Counted from the first letter of the stretch, positions 1 to 8,578 are shown. The stretch: 38,225 bases of DNA from Candidatus Treponema merdequi (GCA_018064525.1 JAGHVB010000079.1:1-38225); one strand, 5' to 3'. Made by a program: numbers and translations. Notes: generated by a model from the letters alone, not told the origin.

Positions 1-17
1 ATTTTATATTTTGCTGA

Positions 18-47
18 TATAGTAGTATTAAATAGAACTACTAGGAG
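18..47 (+). promoter_or_regulatory. Promoter -10, inverted repeat and RBS of the TrmB-type gene
   Basis: An extended -10 (TG-A-TATAGT, 15-23) is followed by an inverted repeat, TAGTAGT at 20-26 and ACTACTA at 37-43 with a 10-base loop. The repeat spans the expected transcription start and runs into the ribosome binding site AGGAG (43-47). The -35 region lies at or beyond the window edge. The placement suggests an autoregulatory operator for the encoded regulator; this is inference. Confidence 0.5.
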
Positions 48-51
48 TTTT

Positions 52-750
52 ATGAATTCATATTTAATTGAAAATTTAATGAATTTTGGACTGTCCCGTC
101 AGGAGGCTTTGATTTATGTTGAACTTATCAAACTAGGTCAGAGCACAGGTTATGAAATTTCCAAAATTACCGGTATTTCGCGTTCCAATGTTTATTCTTC
201 ACTTTCGGAACTTGTAAACAAAGGTGCTGCCGTTTTATCAGAAGGAGAGACAGCAAAATATGATGCCGTAAATCCAGAGGAGTTTTTATCAAATGTAATC
301 AGAACTCTTTCTGATAAAAAACAGGCAGTTCTTTTACAGCTTCCGTCCAAAAAAGAAACTGAAGAAGGATATATAACAGTAAAAGGTTTTGAAAATATAA
401 AAAATAAAATCCGTGTAATGCTTGATAATACAGAAAAGCGTCTTTATTTTATGGCATCAAAAGATATTATCAGTATTTTTTCGGAGGAACTTAAAAATCT
501 TGCTCAGGAAAAAAAGAAGATTGTCATCTTATCTGACGGTTTTAAAATTTCTGGTGCAAAGGTTTATGAGACTGAATGTGAAGAAGGTCAGGTGAGGTTG
601 ATTACTGATTCGCTGTATGTTCTGACTGGCGAGTTTAATGGAACTTTGGAAGACACGTGTCTTTATTCCGGCAAGAGAAATCTTGTTGATGTAATGAAGG
701 AAGCTTTGAAAAATAAAATTGTCTTACTTGAGCAGGAGACAAAAAAATAA
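52..750 (+). CDS. TrmB-family transcriptional regulator
   Basis: A 232-residue protein. Residues about 1-75 form a TrmB/MarR-like winged helix: an N-terminal helix with 'LSRQEALIYVELIKLG', then 'TGYEISKITGISRSNVYSSLSELVNKGA', which reads as helix-turn-helix plus wing. The rest (about 90-232) resembles the PLD-like TrmB effector domain, ending in strands such as 'SLYVLTGEF'. TrmB proteins typically bind sugars or other small molecules and control transport or metabolic genes. The ATG start has AGGAG 4 bases upstream. The next genes, ddh and lysA, run in the same direction, so the regulator may act on lysine synthesis or only be its neighbour. The family call is firm; ligand and targets are unknown. 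Confidence 0.82.
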   Translation: MNSYLIENLMNFGLSRQEALIYVELIKLGQSTGYEISKITGISRSNVYSSLSELVNKGAAVLSEGETAKYDAVNPEEFLSNVIRTLSDKKQAVLLQLPSKKETEEGYITVKGFENIKNKIRVMLDNTEKRLYFMASKDIISIFSEELKNLAQEKKKIVILSDGFKISGAKVYETECEEGQVRLITDSLYVLTGEFNGTLEDTCLYSGKRNLVDVMKEALKNKIVLLEQETKK

Positions 751-764
751 AAGGTAATTTATAA

Positions 765-800
765 AGTTGAATTTATCAAAGCGGTTTGATTAATTCAACT
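765..800. repeat. 36-bp near-perfect inverted repeat upstream of ddh
   Basis: Two 16-base arms, 765-780 and 785-800, match at 15 of 16 positions around a GCGG loop. The repeat lies between the TrmB stop codon and the ddh RBS (AGGAG, 808-812). No T-run follows, so it is a poor terminator. A weak promoter-like pair (TTGAAT 767-772, 17-base spacer, TTAATT 790-795) falls inside it. It could therefore be an operator over a ddh promoter or an mRNA hairpin that affects ddh translation. Confidence 0.6.
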
Positions 801-821
801 AAAAAACAGGAGATAAAAAAA

Positions 822-1811
822 ATGAAAATTGCAATTTTAGGTTATGGTAATCTCGGAAAGGGAATTGAATGTGCTGTAAAACAGAATTCAGATTGTGAAC
901 TTACAGCAGTATTTACTCGTCGTGATCCGTCAACTGTAAAAGTCATGACACCAGGTGTAAAAGTTTACAGCGTTGATGATATTTTAAATCACAAAGATGA
1001 AATTGATGTTCTCGTTATCTGCGGTGGAAGTGCAACAGATCTTCCAAAACAGACTCCGGAATATGCAAAATATTTTAACGTAATTGACAGCTTTGACACA
1101 CACGCAAAGATTCCTGAACACTTTGCAAATGTTGATGACGCTGCAGTAAAATCTCAGCACACAGCTTTGATTTCATGCGGTTGGGACCCGGGACTTTTTT
1201 CTTTGAACAGACTATATGCTAACTGCGTTTTGCCAGAAGGAAAAGATTATACATTCTGGGGAAAAGGTGTTTCACAGGGACATTCAGATGCAATCAGACG
1301 AATCAAGGGAGTAAAAGACGCAAGACAGTATACAGTTCCTGTAGAAGATGCTCTTAAAAAAGTCCGTGCATGCGAAAATCCTGAACTTACAACACGCGAA
1401 AAACATACACGCGAATGTTTCGTAGTTGCAGAAGAAGGAGCCACAAAAGAAGACCTTGCAAGAATCGAAAACGAAATCAAGACAATGCCAAACTATTTTG
1501 CAGATTACGACACAACAGTAAACTTCATCACACAGGAAGAACTTGACCGCAATCACAAAGAAATTCCACATGGCGGATTTGTAATCAGAACTGGAAAAAC
1601 AGGATGGGACAGACAGTATAACAATGTAATTGAATACAGTTTAAAGCTTGATTCAAATCCTGCTTTTACTTCAAGCGTAATTGTAGCTTATGCAAGAGCT
1701 GTTTACCGCATGAATCAGAAAGGTGACTTTGGATGCAAAACAGTTTTTGATGTTCCGCCTGCAATGCTGAGCATGATGAGCGCAGAAGAAATCCGCGCAC
1801 ACTTGCTGTAA
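822..1811 (+). CDS. ddh: meso-diaminopimelate dehydrogenase
   Basis: NADP-dependent meso-DAP D-dehydrogenase (EC 1.4.1.16), which aminates L-tetrahydrodipicolinate straight to meso-DAP and bypasses the succinylase/acetylase steps. The N-terminal Rossmann fingerprint is 'GYGNLGKG' (residues 7-14). The family signatures 'DSFDTHAKIP' and 'SCGWDPGLFSLNRL' are present, and the C-terminus is typical. The protein has 329 residues, close to the usual 320-330. An in-frame TTG at 786 would add 12 residues, but it lies inside the inverted repeat and lacks an RBS. ATG 822 has AGGAG at proper spacing and begins directly with the Rossmann strand. lysA follows 61 bp later, giving a short ddh-lysA lysine module. 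Confidence 0.93.
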   Translation: MKIAILGYGNLGKGIECAVKQNSDCELTAVFTRRDPSTVKVMTPGVKVYSVDDILNHKDEIDVLVICGGSATDLPKQTPEYAKYFNVIDSFDTHAKIPEHFANVDDAAVKSQHTALISCGWDPGLFSLNRLYANCVLPEGKDYTFWGKGVSQGHSDAIRRIKGVKDARQYTVPVEDALKKVRACENPELTTREKHTRECFVVAEEGATKEDLARIENEIKTMPNYFADYDTTVNFITQEELDRNHKEIPHGGFVIRTGKTGWDRQYNNVIEYSLKLDSNPAFTSSVIVAYARAVYRMNQKGDFGCKTVFDVPPAMLSMMSAEEIRAHLL

Positions 1812-1872
1812 TTAATTGAATGCCCGGTTATTTGACTCACGGGTATGAACAGTTTATTTTTTTGGAGATAAG

Positions 1873-3141
1873 ATGAATTCATTTATTAACGAATCTGATT
1901 TTTTGAAAGGAAACAGTGCAGAAGACCTTGCTTCTCAGTTTGGAACTTCGCTTTATGTTTACAGTGAAGAAATTCTGCGAAACAGAATGCATAATGTGTC
2001 GCAGGTTATTACAAAATATCCTTATACTGCAAACTATTCTGTTAAGGCAAATACAAACCTCAGCATACTTAAACTTGCAATTGATGAAAATATCAACTGT
2101 GATGCTATGAGTGTCGGAGAAATGACACTTCTTTTAAAAGCCGGAATGAGCGAAGAAAGAATTTTCTTTGTTCCGAATAATGTTTCAGAAGAAGAAATGG
2201 AATTTGCAATCCACAATGGAATAATGACAAGCCTTGATTCGCTTTGTCAGCTTGAACGATATGGCGAAGTATGTAACAGACTTGGTCTTTCAGAAGATGA
2301 CAGAGCAAGATATTGTGCTGTCAGAATCAATCCGGGCGTTGGGGCAGGTCATCACGAAAAAGTTGTAACCGGTGGAAAAAAGACTAAGTTTGGAATTTCT
2401 GAAAGCGATATCGATAAGATTTTTGAAATCTGTAAAAAGCAGAATCTTAAGATTGCCGGAATCAATCAGCACATCGGATCTCTTTTTATGGAACCGACTC
2501 CATATCTTGAAGCCGTAAAAAATATTCTCCGCATTTCTGAGAGATTCGGAAAACTCGAATTCATTGATTTTGGCGGCGGCTATGGAATTCCATATCACAA
2601 GCTAGATGATGAAAAAGATTTTCCGATGGAAGACTTTAAGGCAAAACTTGAAACTATTCTTGATGAATTTGTTGAGAAGGCCGGTTACGTTCCACTTTTC
2701 AAATCAGAACCAGGAAGATACTGCGTTGCAGAAGGAAGCTTAATTTTGACACGTGTTCATGCCGTAAAAGAAAACAACGGAATCCATTTTGCAGGTTGTG
2801 ACTGCGGAATGAATGTTCTTGTTCGTCCTTCAATGTATGACAGCTGGCACGATATCGAAGTAATCAGAGATGACAGAATCGTAAATCGCGACAGCCTTAA
2901 GACTCAGACTGTCTGCGGAAATATCTGTGAATCAGGCGATCTTCTTGCAAAAGACCGTGAACTTCCAGAAATCAAAAAAGATGATCTTCTTGCAGTTCTT
3001 GATACAGGTGCATACGGCTGGAGCATGTGTTCAACATACAATTCACGCCCTCGTCCTGCAGAAGTAATGATCTGTAAAGACGGCAGCGTAAAAGAAATCA
3101 GAAGACGCGAAACAATTGAAGATCTGATGAGATTGTTTTAA
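1873..3141 (+). CDS. lysA: Diaminopimelate decarboxylase
   Basis: PLP-dependent fold-type III decarboxylase (EC 4.1.1.20) converting meso-DAP to L-lysine. The PLP lysine is K58 in 'YSVKANTN'. Other family motifs are 'HIGS', the glycine-rich phosphate loop 'DFGGGYGIPY', 'SEPGRYCV', and the active-site 'CESGD' (about residue 350), followed by 'GAYGWSM'. Length is 422 residues, normal for LysA. GGAG lies just upstream of the ATG. The 61-bp gap after ddh contains a small GC-containing hairpin (about 1822-1845) followed by a T-rich stretch. This could attenuate but is weak. The gene ends at a strong terminator. Confidence 0.95.
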   Translation: MNSFINESDFLKGNSAEDLASQFGTSLYVYSEEILRNRMHNVSQVITKYPYTANYSVKANTNLSILKLAIDENINCDAMSVGEMTLLLKAGMSEERIFFVPNNVSEEEMEFAIHNGIMTSLDSLCQLERYGEVCNRLGLSEDDRARYCAVRINPGVGAGHHEKVVTGGKKTKFGISESDIDKIFEICKKQNLKIAGINQHIGSLFMEPTPYLEAVKNILRISERFGKLEFIDFGGGYGIPYHKLDDEKDFPMEDFKAKLETILDEFVEKAGYVPLFKSEPGRYCVAEGSLILTRVHAVKENNGIHFAGCDCGMNVLVRPSMYDSWHDIEVIRDDRIVNRDSLKTQTVCGNICESGDLLAKDRELPEIKKDDLLAVLDTGAYGWSMCSTYNSRPRPAEVMICKDGSVKEIRRRETIEDLMRLF

Positions 3142-3210
3142 TTGAACTGATAAAATTTTGATTTGTACTTATTAAAGTCTTTGGATTATAAAAAGTTCAA
3201 ATATATATCA

Positions 3211-3266
3211 AAAAATCCGTAACAGTTTTGGTTATATTGCTATTAAATGTTGCGGATTTTTTTTTC
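3211..3266 (+). terminator. Rho-independent terminator of ddh-lysA
   Basis: AAAAATCCG-T-AACA (3211-3224) pairs with TGTT-G-CGGATTTTT (3248-3261), 13 Watson-Crick pairs plus one T.G. The hairpin is followed by a continuous T-run. It ends the lysA transcript. The T-run side also holds the promoter of the next gene. Confidence 0.85.
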
Positions 3267-3278
3267 GGGATTTATAAT
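3250..3278 (+). promoter_or_regulatory. Promoter of the GH16 gene, embedded in the terminator
   Basis: TTGCGG (3250-3255), a 17-base spacer and a perfect TATAAT (3273-3278). The start would fall near 3285, at the ATG at 3286, so the mRNA would have no leader. The -35 lies in the right arm of the lysA terminator. Confidence 0.6.
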
Positions 3279-3285
3279 TTTATTC

Positions 3286-4104
3286 ATGAAAAGAAGTGTT
3301 TTATCACTAATCATTTTAATTTTTCTTGCGTCAATAACTTCATGTAAAGACAAAAGTGCAGATAAAGACACTCTTCCTGGCTTTGTAAAAAATTCGATGA
3401 GCCTTGTGTGGTCTGATGAGTTTGAACAGAAAAGCGATGAGCCGAATCCGGACTTCTGGGATTACAATGTCGGTGGAAGCGGCTGGGGTAACAGCGAGAT
3501 TCAGACATATACGATGTCGCGTGAAAACTCTTTTGTTTCAAATGGAACTTTAAAAATCGTTGCCAATCGCAATGACAAAGGCCGATGGCAGAGCGCACGT
3601 CTTGTGACAAGCTTTAAAAAGAATTTCACATACGGCTATATCGAGTTTCGTGCAAAGCTTCCGGTTGAAGCAGGTTCATGGCCTGCACTCTGGATGATGC
3701 CACAGCGTGATACATACGGAAAGTGGCCTCGTTCAGGTGAAATCGATGTAATGGAATATGCGACAAACACATGGGGAAAGATGTGCTACGGAACATGTCA
3801 CTGTTATGCAGGAAGCGGCGGAAACGCACTGGCACACGGTGGTCTTGAGCTTTCTGATGCTTCGTCATGGCACACATACGCTGTTAACTGGACAGAAGAC
3901 AAACTTACATGGTACATCGACGGAACAGAAACTGTGTCGTATGAAAATCCTCACGCAGAAGAAAACGGCTGGCACGAGTGGCCTTACGACAAACCTTTTT
4001 ACATAATCATGAACGTCGCAATGGGTGGAACTCTCGGAGGAGATGTTCCAAAGAAACTCAAAAAGTGTCAGATGGAAGTTGATTACGTTCGCGTATATCA
4101 GTGA
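3286..4104 (+). CDS. GH16 family beta-glucanase lipoprotein (laminarinase/lichenase-like)
   Basis: A 272-residue secreted endo-beta-glucanase. It begins with a lipoprotein signal peptide whose lipobox 'SITSC' gives lipid-modified C20. The GH16 jelly-roll fills the rest. The catalytic signature EIDVME (nucleophile E152, assisting D154, acid/base E157) is intact. Other GH16 landmarks are 'WSDEF', 'YGYIEFRAKLP', 'SWPALWMMP' and 'WYIDG'. It probably cleaves mixed-linked or beta-1,3-glucans at the cell surface. ATG 3286 is preferred over ATG 3247, which lies in the preceding terminator and would destroy the signal peptide. There is no Shine-Dalgarno sequence; a consensus promoter ends 7 bases upstream. 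It is convergent with the next gene. Confidence 0.9.
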   Translation: MKRSVLSLIILIFLASITSCKDKSADKDTLPGFVKNSMSLVWSDEFEQKSDEPNPDFWDYNVGGSGWGNSEIQTYTMSRENSFVSNGTLKIVANRNDKGRWQSARLVTSFKKNFTYGYIEFRAKLPVEAGSWPALWMMPQRDTYGKWPRSGEIDVMEYATNTWGKMCYGTCHCYAGSGGNALAHGGLELSDASSWHTYAVNWTEDKLTWYIDGTETVSYENPHAEENGWHEWPYDKPFYIIMNVAMGGTLGGDVPKKLKKCQMEVDYVRVYQ

Positions 4105-4125
4105 TTGAAACTGAATAGTAAAGAA

Positions 4126-5790
4126 CTACTTTAGAAAATACAATGAAGTTTTTTCATTTCCTATTGCTTGGTCACAAAAACGGAGAAAAAGTTTTGTGAT
4201 TTCAGAGGTGAAAAAATTTTTTTTCAAAGTTTTTTCTTCAAGAATTATGTTATTTGCGGAAGTTCCAAAATCATAGAACCAGACTTCTCCAAGAACTGTA
4301 TCATCCCATTTAGTACCTTTATAAACATCATTGATGTAGAGCCTGTAAGTTCCGGGATATAAAAAACAGAGGTTTGCATTTGAATTTTTCGATATCCAGA
4401 TTTTTTCATTTTCTCCGTATGCCGGAAAACCTGCGTAGACATCAGTAAGATTAAGAATAATTTTTTCTTTTGTACTGCAGTTTTGAAGTGTCATTCTTTT
4501 GATGCGGTTATTTTCCTGCCAGTAAAATGGCTTTTTAATTTCTTCTTCATCATAAAAAGATTTTTCGTCGTCTTCTTTTTGATAATAGTCTCTTGTAAGA
4601 CCGTTTGTCATAAACGGACCGAATGCAGGTTTTGTAAGAGTGAACTCAATCCATTCTCCAATTCCGTCCCCTTTGACACCTTCCACCCAGCCGTTTAAAA
4701 CGTCTCCGTCAAAAGAAGATTCAGGCGCATAGTTAAATGTTTTTTCATCAACTGTAAAAGTTCCCGGTAAGTTTGAAGATGCTTTTACATTTTGTACAAA
4801 ATCAAGAGGTTTTCTGTTCTGTATTTTTTCATCGCACATTTCATCGTCATAAATCGATGAACAGAACTTAAAGTATTCATCTTTTGCGGGTTTGTAGTTT
4901 TTGGCAGAGATGATTGTTCCTGAGTCGTATGAATAGTTTCCGAAATTGAATAATTTTTTGTAATCAAATGCTGTATTCGAATTGACTGCTTCAAAATCGC
5001 CGTTACATATCATAATGAAGTTTTTGATACTTCCATTCCATGTGCCGCCTGTGTAGATGTCATAAAAGCCTTCAAAAAATTCTCCGCGCTTTCGACCTTT
5101 TCTGTTGTCAATAAAATATTCTGCTTCGAGAATTGAACTTCCGGAAACAAAATTAAGCTCGTGATAAAAGTGAAGTCTTAAAGTGAGTTCTCCGTTGTAA
5201 GAAGGAGTGCCGCCATATTCAGGAGTTTCAAGAGTATCGCTTTGAACAACTTCTGTTTCAATACCGACATGAGTTACAGGAACTTTTGTTCCATTTAAAA
5301 CAAGCTTTACCGGTGAATAGACTTCTTTGAAATATCTGTCGGAATTGTTCTTGCTTATCTGATTAATAAAAGATTCATATTCCTGAATTGTGAGAACGCG
5401 GAGAGTTTTGTTATATTCAACAGGATTTGTGTCTTGAAGATTTTCTGTTTTATTGAAGGCGAGAGCAAACGCGAAAGGATCATAGTACACTCTGAAGTCA
5501 TTTGAGAAAATTTTTGATCCGTCATATTCATATGGAATTTTTATTACAACCGGAAATGCACATGGAACTGAAACTGAAGTTTTTGTATTGTTTCTGAAAT
5601 CAAAAACAGCTCTTACTTCTTTTGAAATCTGATTTACATAAAGAAATTCATTTTCAAGACTGATATACGGATTTGATTCTTTGACATAAATATTTCCGTA
5701 AGTCCATTCATCAGGATATTTAGCACCGCCGTCATCTGCAAAAGTACAGAAAATTCCACTTAAAAATAAAACTGTTAAAAACTTTTTCAA
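4126..5790 (-). CDS. Secreted protein with C-terminal NADase-type glycan-binding (discoidin-like) domain
   Basis: A 554-residue exported protein with signal peptide 'MKKFLTVLFLSGIFCTFA' then 'DDGG'. The N-terminal part ('FDFRNNTKTSVSVPCAFPV') reads like the beta-sandwich of DUF4424-type proteins. From about residue 330 the pattern 'ASSNLPG', 'DGDVLNGWVEGVKGDGIGEWI', 'NGLTRDYYQ' and 'NNRIKRMTL' matches the NADase-type glycan-binding domain found on many Gram-negative secreted proteins. The start is TTG at 5788-5790, supported by GGAG (5798-5801) seven bases upstream. It is 15 bp downstream of the membrane-protein gene and probably co-transcribed. Catalytic activity is unknown; a glycan-binding surface or periplasmic role is inferred. 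Confidence 0.7.
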   Translation of the reverse strand: MKKFLTVLFLSGIFCTFADDGGAKYPDEWTYGNIYVKESNPYISLENEFLYVNQISKEVRAVFDFRNNTKTSVSVPCAFPVVIKIPYEYDGSKIFSNDFRVYYDPFAFALAFNKTENLQDTNPVEYNKTLRVLTIQEYESFINQISKNNSDRYFKEVYSPVKLVLNGTKVPVTHVGIETEVVQSDTLETPEYGGTPSYNGELTLRLHFYHELNFVSGSSILEAEYFIDNRKGRKRGEFFEGFYDIYTGGTWNGSIKNFIMICNGDFEAVNSNTAFDYKKLFNFGNYSYDSGTIISAKNYKPAKDEYFKFCSSIYDDEMCDEKIQNRKPLDFVQNVKASSNLPGTFTVDEKTFNYAPESSFDGDVLNGWVEGVKGDGIGEWIEFTLTKPAFGPFMTNGLTRDYYQKEDDEKSFYDEEEIKKPFYWQENNRIKRMTLQNCSTKEKIILNLTDVYAGFPAYGENEKIWISKNSNANLCFLYPGTYRLYINDVYKGTKWDDTVLGEVWFYDFGTSANNIILEEKTLKKNFFTSEITKLFLRFCDQAIGNEKTSLYFLK

Positions 5791-5805
5791 AAAAGCACTC
5801 CAAAA

Positions 5806-6753
5806 TTAGAACTTAGTTTTCAATGATTCCATATACTGATCTGAAGATGCTTTTAAAGCAAAATAAAACATGCTCACGAAAAGCCAGATGGCAGAAGTAA
5901 TACCCAGAGTAATATAGAAATCAGTATTATCAATAATTACATCTTTTATTAAAGAAATAATGTTAATATATCTTTGATAGTAAAATATAAAGTCAGAGGC
6001 TCTTTGAATTATGTATAATAGGAAAACACCAGATATATTCGTAAAAAGAGCAGTTATAAAAATCAGAAAATTTCCATCCTTTGTATATTTTGCACCTGAC
6101 TTAGAATATCCATGATAAGTAAATAAAGTGAAAAACAAACCTGATACTTTTGCGGTTTCGGTAAAATGAAATATAAGAAAAGAAATAATGAGTGCAGGAA
6201 TACAGTATAAAACTGCATAACGGATTCCCTTTTTGTAATTATTCGGTTTGTTTTTTTCTATTTCTTCTGCTTCGATTATGCTCTGTTTGATTTTTTTACA
6301 GCATTCCGGGCATATCAGAAGAGGATAGGAATCTTCATCGATTAACTGCAGATTTTCAGTTTCTGTACAATCCGGGGTCATACAATGAATTTTTAGGTCA
6401 GGATATTTTTGATAGATGTAATCTGTAATTTCTGTAATTGTTTTTGTAATTACTTCGATACCAGGTGTAAAGAAAGGATGAAGAAAACTTACTTGAAGAT
6501 CATAATTTTCATTGGATGAATTACAATAGATATCAATACCGTTACCTGAATCATTCATAGACAGCAGTTTTGATTTATCTTCTTCATTAAGTTTACATGG
6601 AAAAAATAAATCGAATGACAGATATTGATATTTACTGCTTCCAGAATATTTTCCTATTACAAATGTGTTTTTTATTGAACCAAAAATTGTCCGGTTATTA
6701 AAGAGTAAATTCAGATTAATTCCAATTTCATATAACTTCTGTTCGGTTTCCAT
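5806..6753 (-). CDS. Hypothetical membrane protein with a central zinc-ribbon-like Cys cluster
   Basis: A 315-residue protein of unknown function. Residues 1-130 are soluble and mixed alpha/beta. They are followed by 'CMTPDC' and, after about 20 residues, 'CPECC', which could coordinate a metal. Roughly four hydrophobic segments occupy the C-terminal half: 'YAVLYCIPALIISFLIF', the 'SGLFFTLFTYHG' region, 'FLIFITALFTNISGVFLLYII' and 'ITLGITSAIWLFVSMFYFAL'. No Shine-Dalgarno sequence precedes the ATG; an AT-rich stretch follows directly on the guaB terminator. The secreted glycan-binding-domain gene follows after 15 bp. I do not recognise a family. Confidence 0.6.
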   Translation of the reverse strand: METEQKLYEIGINLNLLFNNRTIFGSIKNTFVIGKYSGSSKYQYLSFDLFFPCKLNEEDKSKLLSMNDSGNGIDIYCNSSNENYDLQVSFLHPFFTPGIEVITKTITEITDYIYQKYPDLKIHCMTPDCTETENLQLIDEDSYPLLICPECCKKIKQSIIEAEEIEKNKPNNYKKGIRYAVLYCIPALIISFLIFHFTETAKVSGLFFTLFTYHGYSKSGAKYTKDGNFLIFITALFTNISGVFLLYIIQRASDFIFYYQRYINIISLIKDVIIDNTDFYITLGITSAIWLFVSMFYFALKASSDQYMESLKTKF

Positions 6754-6766
6754 TTTTATATTTTCT

Positions 6767-6801
6767 AAAAAAAGACCCAGACATTGAGCCCGGGTCTTTT
6801 T
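6767..6801 (-). terminator. Rho-independent terminator of guaB
   Basis: AAAAAGACCC (6769-6778) pairs with GGGTCTTTTT (6792-6801) around a 13-base loop. Read on the minus strand, the stem is followed by seven T's. It lies 19 bases past the guaB stop codon. Confidence 0.85.
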
Positions 6802-6819
6802 CAGTAACGTCCTTAAATT

Positions 6820-8328
6820 TTATTCTGCTCTGATGCTTGTATTTTTAACGATAACATCGTGTGCAGAGCCTTCAGAAATTGAAGCTGCAGAAACAAGTGT
6901 AAGTTTTGCTTTTTCCTGGAGCTCTGGAATTGAAAGGGCTCCGCAGTTACACATTGTGTGTGTTACTTTTGAAATTGTCATTGAAACGTTGTCGTGGAGG
7001 CTTCCTGCGTATGGAACGTATGAGTCAACGCCTTCTTCGAAAGCCATTTTCTTTGCTCCCCCAAGGTCGTAGCGCTGCCAGTTTCTTGCACGGTTAGATC
7101 CTTCGCCCCAGTATTCTTTTACGTAGTTTCCGTTAACGATAAGTTTGTTTGTAGGAGATTCGTCAAAGCGGGCAAAGTAGCGTCCGAGCATTACAAAGTC
7201 TGCGCCCATTGCAAGAGCGAGTGTGATGTGGTAGTCGTGAACGATTCCACCGTCTGAGCAGATAGGAATGTAGATACCTGTTTTTTTGTAATATTCATCG
7301 CGTGCTTTTGCAACTTCGATTGTAGCAGTTGCCTGTCCGCGTCCGATACCTTTCTGTTCGCGTGTAATACAGATTGAACCGCCTCCGATTCCAATCTTGA
7401 TAAAGTCTGCACCGGCATCAGCAAGGAAGTTGAATCCTTCTGCATCAACAACGTTTCCGGCACCTACTTTTGCGTTTGGCCATTTTTCGTGAATGTCGTG
7501 CAATGCGCGGCGCTGCCATTCAGAAAATCCTTCTGATGAGTCGAGACAGAGAACATCAACTCCGGCATCCAAAAGGGCAGGAACGCGGTCCATATAATCG
7601 CGTGTGTTGATTCCGGCACCAACGATGTAACGTTTCTGGCTGTCGAGAAGTTCATTCGGATGTTCTTCGTGGCTTGCTGCATCTCTTCTGAATACGAGAT
7701 ACTGTAATTTATTTTCTGAATCAATGATAGGAAGCTGATTGATTTTGTGTTCCCAGATGATATCGTTTGCTTCTTCGAGGCTGATTCCAACTTTACCTGT
7801 GATGAGTTTTTCGAACGGAGTCATGTATTTAGAAACTTTTTCGTCAGAAGAAACCTGGTTGTAGCGGTAGTCACGGTCTGTAATGATTCCCATGAGTTTT
7901 CCGTTTGGAGTTCCGTCTTCTGTAATTGCGACAGTTGAGTGTCCTGTCTTTTTTACGAGAGCTTCGAGTTCGCCGAGTGTTGCATCAGGCTTGATGTTGG
8001 AGTCACTGCTTACAAATCCTGCTTTGTATGATTTTACGCGTGAAATCATTGCAGCCTGCTGTTCAATTGTCTGAGAGCCGTAGATGAAAGAAATTCCACC
8101 TTCTTTTGCAAGAGCAATTGCAAGCGTGTCGTTAGAAACGGCCTGCATTACGGCAGAAATCATCGGAATGTTCATTGTAAGAGGACAGGTTTCGCCTTTC
8201 TTTTTGTTGTAACGAACTAATGGTGTTTTGAGGGAAACGTTAGTCGGAATACAATCCGCAGAAGAGTAACCTGGTACTAAAAGGTACTCACCAAATGTGT
8301 GTGATGGTTCTTCAAAAAAATATGCCAT
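6820..8328 (-). CDS. guaB: Inosine-5'-monophosphate dehydrogenase, Tritrichomonas-like type
   Basis: NAD-dependent IMPDH (EC 1.1.1.205), the rate-limiting step of GMP synthesis. It is a 502-residue TIM barrel with a CBS pair inserted at about residues 110-225 ('[10 protein letters not shown]', 'MTPFEKLIT', 'NQLPIID'). The catalytic loop reads '[18 protein letters not shown]' with nucleophile C320. The mobile flap 'NWQRYD' supplies R419-Y420. The loop differs from the usual bacterial GPGSICTTR and, from memory, matches the Tritrichomonas foetus enzyme (C319, R418-Y419) almost exactly. ATG 8328 has AGGAG seven bases upstream. Upstream is a 250-bp divergent region with inverted repeats; no purine riboswitch is recognisable there. 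Confidence 0.95.
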   Translation of the reverse strand: MAYFFEEPSHTFGEYLLVPGYSSADCIPTNVSLKTPLVRYNKKKGETCPLTMNIPMISAVMQAVSNDTLAIALAKEGGISFIYGSQTIEQQAAMISRVKSYKAGFVSSDSNIKPDATLGELEALVKKTGHSTVAITEDGTPNGKLMGIITDRDYRYNQVSSDEKVSKYMTPFEKLITGKVGISLEEANDIIWEHKINQLPIIDSENKLQYLVFRRDAASHEEHPNELLDSQKRYIVGAGINTRDYMDRVPALLDAGVDVLCLDSSEGFSEWQRRALHDIHEKWPNAKVGAGNVVDAEGFNFLADAGADFIKIGIGGGSICITREQKGIGRGQATATIEVAKARDEYYKKTGIYIPICSDGGIVHDYHITLALAMGADFVMLGRYFARFDESPTNKLIVNGNYVKEYWGEGSNRARNWQRYDLGGAKKMAFEEGVDSYVPYAGSLHDNVSMTISKVTHTMCNCGALSIPELQEKAKLTLVSAASISEGSAHDVIVKNTSIRAE

Positions 8329-8578
8329 ATTGCAGCTCCTGTAAAATAAAATTTTTGTTTATATTGAATTTTATTAAAGCGAAAATCCGCATTAAAAAAA
8401 TTCAACTTATATAAAATAATTCAGACGAATTATTAAACTTACATAAACGTACGCAAATATCTTGGGAATTAATTGAAGAAAGGACGAAATATTCTACAAT
8501 TAATTCGAATATTTCATTTGATTATATCAAAATTTTGGGCGTTTGAACAAGTAGTTTTTTTGTGATATTGTTAAAAAA
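8329..8578. other. guaB/dus divergent intergenic region with nested inverted repeats
   Basis: This 250-bp gene-free spacer holds three sets of perfect inverted repeats. AATAATTC (8415-8422) pairs with GAATTATT (8427-8434). GAATTAATTG (8466-8475) pairs with CAATTAATTC (8497-8506). GAAATATTC (8486-8494) pairs with GAATATTTC (8507-8515). The last two are interleaved, the topology of an H-type pseudoknot. The guaB RBS lies at 8336-8340. I could not assign a convincing guaB promoter. The region is very AT-rich, so chance matches are possible. Confidence 0.5.
8543..8571 (+). promoter_or_regulatory. Promoter of dus, predicting a leaderless mRNA
   Basis: TTGAAC (8543-8548), a 17-base spacer and TATTGT (8566-8571). 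The expected start (about 8578) coincides with the ATG at 8579, and no Shine-Dalgarno sequence is present. Confidence 0.5.

Noticed and set aside
3247..3285. 13-residue extension of the GH16 protein
   Set aside because: It lies in the terminator and promoter and would bury the lipoprotein signal peptide.
6820..8578. Purine riboswitch upstream of guaB
   Set aside because: No three-way-junction consensus was found in the 250-bp spacer; only simple inverted repeats are present.
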